Source of the DNA: Eumeta japonica
Lineage: Eukaryota > Arthropoda > Insecta > Lepidoptera > Psychidae
Assembly: GCA_005406025.1 (NCBI GenBank)
Contig: BGZK01001387.1
Location: 97,360-161,359, forward strand
DNA length: 64,000 nt
Reading direction: 5' to 3'
Both the position numbers and the translations under genes were made by a program. Position 1 is the first letter of the stretch, and each line of letters begins with the position of its first letter. The notes below the pieces were generated by a model. That model saw only the letters and a program-made list of their open reading frames with translations, did not search any database and was not told the DNA's origin. Below are positions 61,521 to 64,000 of the stretch, piece after piece.

Positions 61521-61709
61521 TCAACGGAGATCGGCTATATATCGTTCAGCTCCCCTGTATTCACCTTGATGATGCTTCTCCATTGCCACAACCATACCGA
61601 TAGCTTGGTGGTGCTCCTCACTGACATCTCTTAGAGTCACGGGAAATAAATTAAAACGTCTGTCCATAAAATGTGTCTTCAAGGACGTGTTCTTCACAAA
61701 TATTTGCAC
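61521..61709 (-). pseudogene. Fragment of a transposon-associated protein (tentative)
   Basis: The 62-codon reverse reading contains LKTHFMDRRFNLFP, RDVSEEHHQAIG and MEKHHQGEYRG. This resembles a SEEQGERFHQD...RYQG segment I remember from C-terminal parts of proteins associated with arthropod transposons. It has no flanking coding sequence and is probably a relic. Confidence 0.35.
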
Positions 61710-61924
61710 TATGCCAGGTCACGTAAAGTATTATAAGTTAAACAGCTTTTAACAGGTTTTTAATGAATTATAAAATCCGATTCTTTAAGAGAATGAGTTA
61801 TGGCCGGGCGGTGGTGATATTAAAATATATATCTCACTGGAAAATGTATTTAATACGGCAACATTTTCGCGCGATGATTCCGTACTATCTTAAATGCCGT
61901 CTCAATCAATAAGAATAATTTGAA

Positions 61925-62870
61925 AGACTAAAAATGACGCTCAAAGAGAAAATCACTTTAAGGCGACAGCTTACCGTAACTTCGGTGAACGCAGAAAGAA
62001 GTGGTCACTCTTTCATGAAAGAAGAAAACGTACTGAGAATTAAAAATTTAATTCAGCAAAATAGGCGAATTATATACGAAGCGTGTCAGCTATACTGCAG
62101 ATTGAATAGGGAATTATGCATCAAATTTCAAAGGATAGTTTCAAGCTGGATACCGCACAATCTATTGCAGGCTCAGAATTAGGTTCAGGTAGACTAGTGA
62201 TGTAGCGTTACGGCAAATAGTAAAGTGGACCCGTCTCGGAGCGTTCCCGATATCGTAACGGACGATGAATAATGGATTTATCAGTATGATTCAGAAACGT
62301 AGCGTCGGTTTCTAAACGAACCAGCCTATCAAATTAAAGCGTGTAACATGTGCAGGCAAATTGTTTAACAAAAATTTTGTTTCTTTGACTGGTTATCTAC
62401 TGTAGTTACCTTTGCAAGATCAAAGGGCCGTCAGTGACGTAAGATTTGTTAGAAGGTTTTACTGCTGTGAGCAGTAAAGGACTGAATCCGCCCTCCGTGG
62501 ACTACTGCTTCACCATGACAATGCGTATGCGCACTGCACACTCAAAACAAGAAACTTATAAGTCGCGTCTGTCAAACATATACTTCACTCTTCTTACGGT
62601 CCCAAATTGGCATCGTATCATTTATTTTGTTCTTCGAAACAAAATCGCTTCAAGGGAACACAGTTTACGTGGTTGGAAGATGCGGTGGGCTGCATTGGAG
62701 AAGACCGTCGAAGAGGTGTCTGATGCGGACTAGAAAATGTGTTTTGAAAGCTGCTTTAGTCTTATAAAATTTTGTATACACGCCGACGGAGAACTCTTTG
62801 AAAAAATTATATAATTTAAAAAATAATGACATGTAGTATATTTTTTGTAGTATCCCAAAAATTTTCAAAT
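61925..62870 (+). mobile_element. Degenerate mariner element, copy 5
   Basis: The N-terminal reading (61934-62182) has the DNA-binding region pattern AERSGHS...NVLRIKNLIQQNRRI...WIPHNLLQAQ, ending in the LTxxQ-like segment. Further on, HHDNAYAHCTLKTRN (62508-62552) carries the second catalytic Asp. A degraded PPYSPDLAP region, FKGTQFTWLEDAV and a C-terminal ADGELFEK-like end (about 62785) follow in shifting frames with stops. The first catalytic motif could not be found. Ends are not defined. Confidence 0.75.
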
Positions 62871-63179
62871 TCTACACATTTTGAAAGATCATGAACATAA
62901 TTTTCGTAATTTTCTACACTACATATACCTAAGTATAAAATATTTCCAAGAAGATCTACAAGAAAATATCATCTTTCATCGATTTCCTTAAAGGTGGTTT
63001 GCGGACCTACAAATATCTTTTGATTTTAATGTCACTGATCTACCTACCTAAATGGGATAATGGGACTATAAATTTAGGGAAATAAAATGAATGATTTGTA
63101 AGTTTTTAAACAAAAATATGCAAATTGCTACAAATTTCGTATCATAATTTTGGTAACAAATTGTTGTTGACCTATGGGG
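62871..63179. other. AT-rich non-coding stretch
   Basis: Nothing recognised. Confidence 0.4.
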
Positions 63180-63360
63180 TGGCAGGCGCAGTAATGGCGC
63201 AGCGTGTATGCAGCGACGTGCGGGGCGGGCGCGTGTGCAGCGATAAATAACGCTGCACGCCTGACGCCTCCGCTCTGTTTCGCACTCCTAATTTATGAGG
63301 CGCGGACGCATATTGATTGGAAGCCAGACGGCGCGAGGCCCGCTTACTGAATACCCAACT
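63180..63360. promoter_or_regulatory. GC-rich island 22
   Basis: GACGTGCGGGGCGGGCGCG is followed by GCGATAAATAACGCTGC, CTCCTAATTTATGAGGCG and GCATATTGATTGGAAGCC. It shares ATATTGATTG with the island at 54740. Confidence 0.42.
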
Positions 63361-63749
63361 CGCGTTTTAAGACTGCTTCGGTTTTGTTTGATCGACCGTC
63401 AGTTGATTCTTATGATAGCGTATTGTTCCCCGATTGTTTGCCACACTCGAAAAGGTGAGGTGAATATATTATGAGGAAATCCGTCATGTTGCGAGTCCCG
63501 CCCGAATGGTATTTATAAAACAGAATGTGCGCACGCTCATTGCCCATGCCACTAAAACAAATTCTACCTTTCGCCGGGGAAAGCACTTGCTCACGAGTAT
63601 CATTCATATTTGGCAGAAAACAAATTACCAAGAAACCATATTTCATGCAGAGCGGTATATAAATGAAACGCGATTATGTGTTGTGGACATTGCCAGCGAG
63701 TCCCGTGAATGTCGAGCATGTACGATCTTTCGAAAGGAATAAAAAAATC
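63361..63749. other. Non-coding stretch
   Basis: ORFs on both strands (63410-63646 and 63506-63742) overlap and have no recognised domain. Possibly a relic of a repeat. Confidence 0.35.
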
Positions 63750-64000
63750 TTAAAATCGGCCAAGGGCATGTCGGACCATGCTCGGGTTCTCGAGCTGTTC
63801 CTACGAAGAAATGCCCTACAGATGAAAAAACTACGTTGTTACAATTTTTTCCATGTTTCGCACAGAATAGGTATAAGCACTTAAGTCGCCTACAACTAGC
63901 GAAAAGAGCAAGTATGACGATCATTATTCTTAAACTTGTGTTAACTAAAGTGCATCAGCAAAAGAGCCTATCTTCATGGCACTTACGTCCTTTTGTTGAG
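63750..64000 (-). repeat. 1-kb lepidopteran-type repeat, copy C (reverse, cut by window edge)
   Basis: Starts TCGGCCAAGGGCATGTCGG with a single terminal unit (CCTACGAAGAAATGCCCTAC), then CCATGTTTCGCACAGAATAG and GTGCATCAGCAAAAGAGCC. It matches 59660-60705 in reverse. It shows the unexpanded terminus for comparison with the five-unit array. Confidence 0.75.

Noticed and set aside
1..64000. CRISPR array, prokaryotic operon or integrated virus
   Set aside because: No regular spacer-repeat array, no operon-like dense coding and no viral replication or structural gene was recognised.

Overview
The window looks like nuclear DNA of an insect, most likely a moth or butterfly (Lepidoptera). It is AT-rich with few genes. 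It carries decayed mariner transposons, tRNA-derived SINEs, and repeat tails of kinds I associate with lepidopteran genomes. No prokaryotic operons, rRNA or mitochondrial genes are visible. The order-level assignment is inference from repeat style and gene families, not from a search.

Only two protein-coding loci are well supported, both on the + strand. The first is one exon (1895-2473) of a nucleolar protein 4 (NOL4/NOL4L)-like gene. It has an acceptor-like AG before it and an AAG|GTACGA donor after it, and no later NOL4 exon was recognised in the window. The second, 47.5 kb downstream, is a compact two-exon gene (50029-51185) for a MADF-BESS protein, a predicted DNA-binding regulator, with a poly(A) signal at 52263. 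Both encode basic, probably nuclear proteins.

The roughly 47 kb between them may be a very long NOL4 intron, an intergenic regulatory domain, or both. About twenty islands of 150-350 bp that are very GC- and CpG-rich punctuate the AT-rich sequence (for example 895-1260, 13845-13990, 16970-17230, 19080-19335, 23330-23690, 25660-25880, 32190-32530, 37470-37640, 43610-43805, 54740-54975, 63180-63360). Many mix GC tracts with homeodomain-like TAAT/ATTA, E-box, CRE, Sox or GATA-like words. I read them as candidate regulatory elements. None keeps a recognisable protein domain, so the short ORFs across them are treated as accidental.

The rest is mostly repeats. There are five mariner copies (2764-4055, 5445-6642, 29860-30830, 55394-56578 reverse, 61925-62870), all broken. 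There are four related SINE copies, all in reverse orientation. Eight loci carry a degenerate pyrimidine-rich minisatellite (units like TTCGATTCCGATCCCG), some with a conserved 3' tail. A roughly 1 kb repeat family occurs at 20495, 59660 and 63750; one copy has five tandem terminal units of 81-85 bp. Two strong foldback structures stand out: a 30-bp-arm hairpin at 10787-10849 and a long hairpin at 11833-11978. The remainder is AT-rich sequence in which nothing was recognised.
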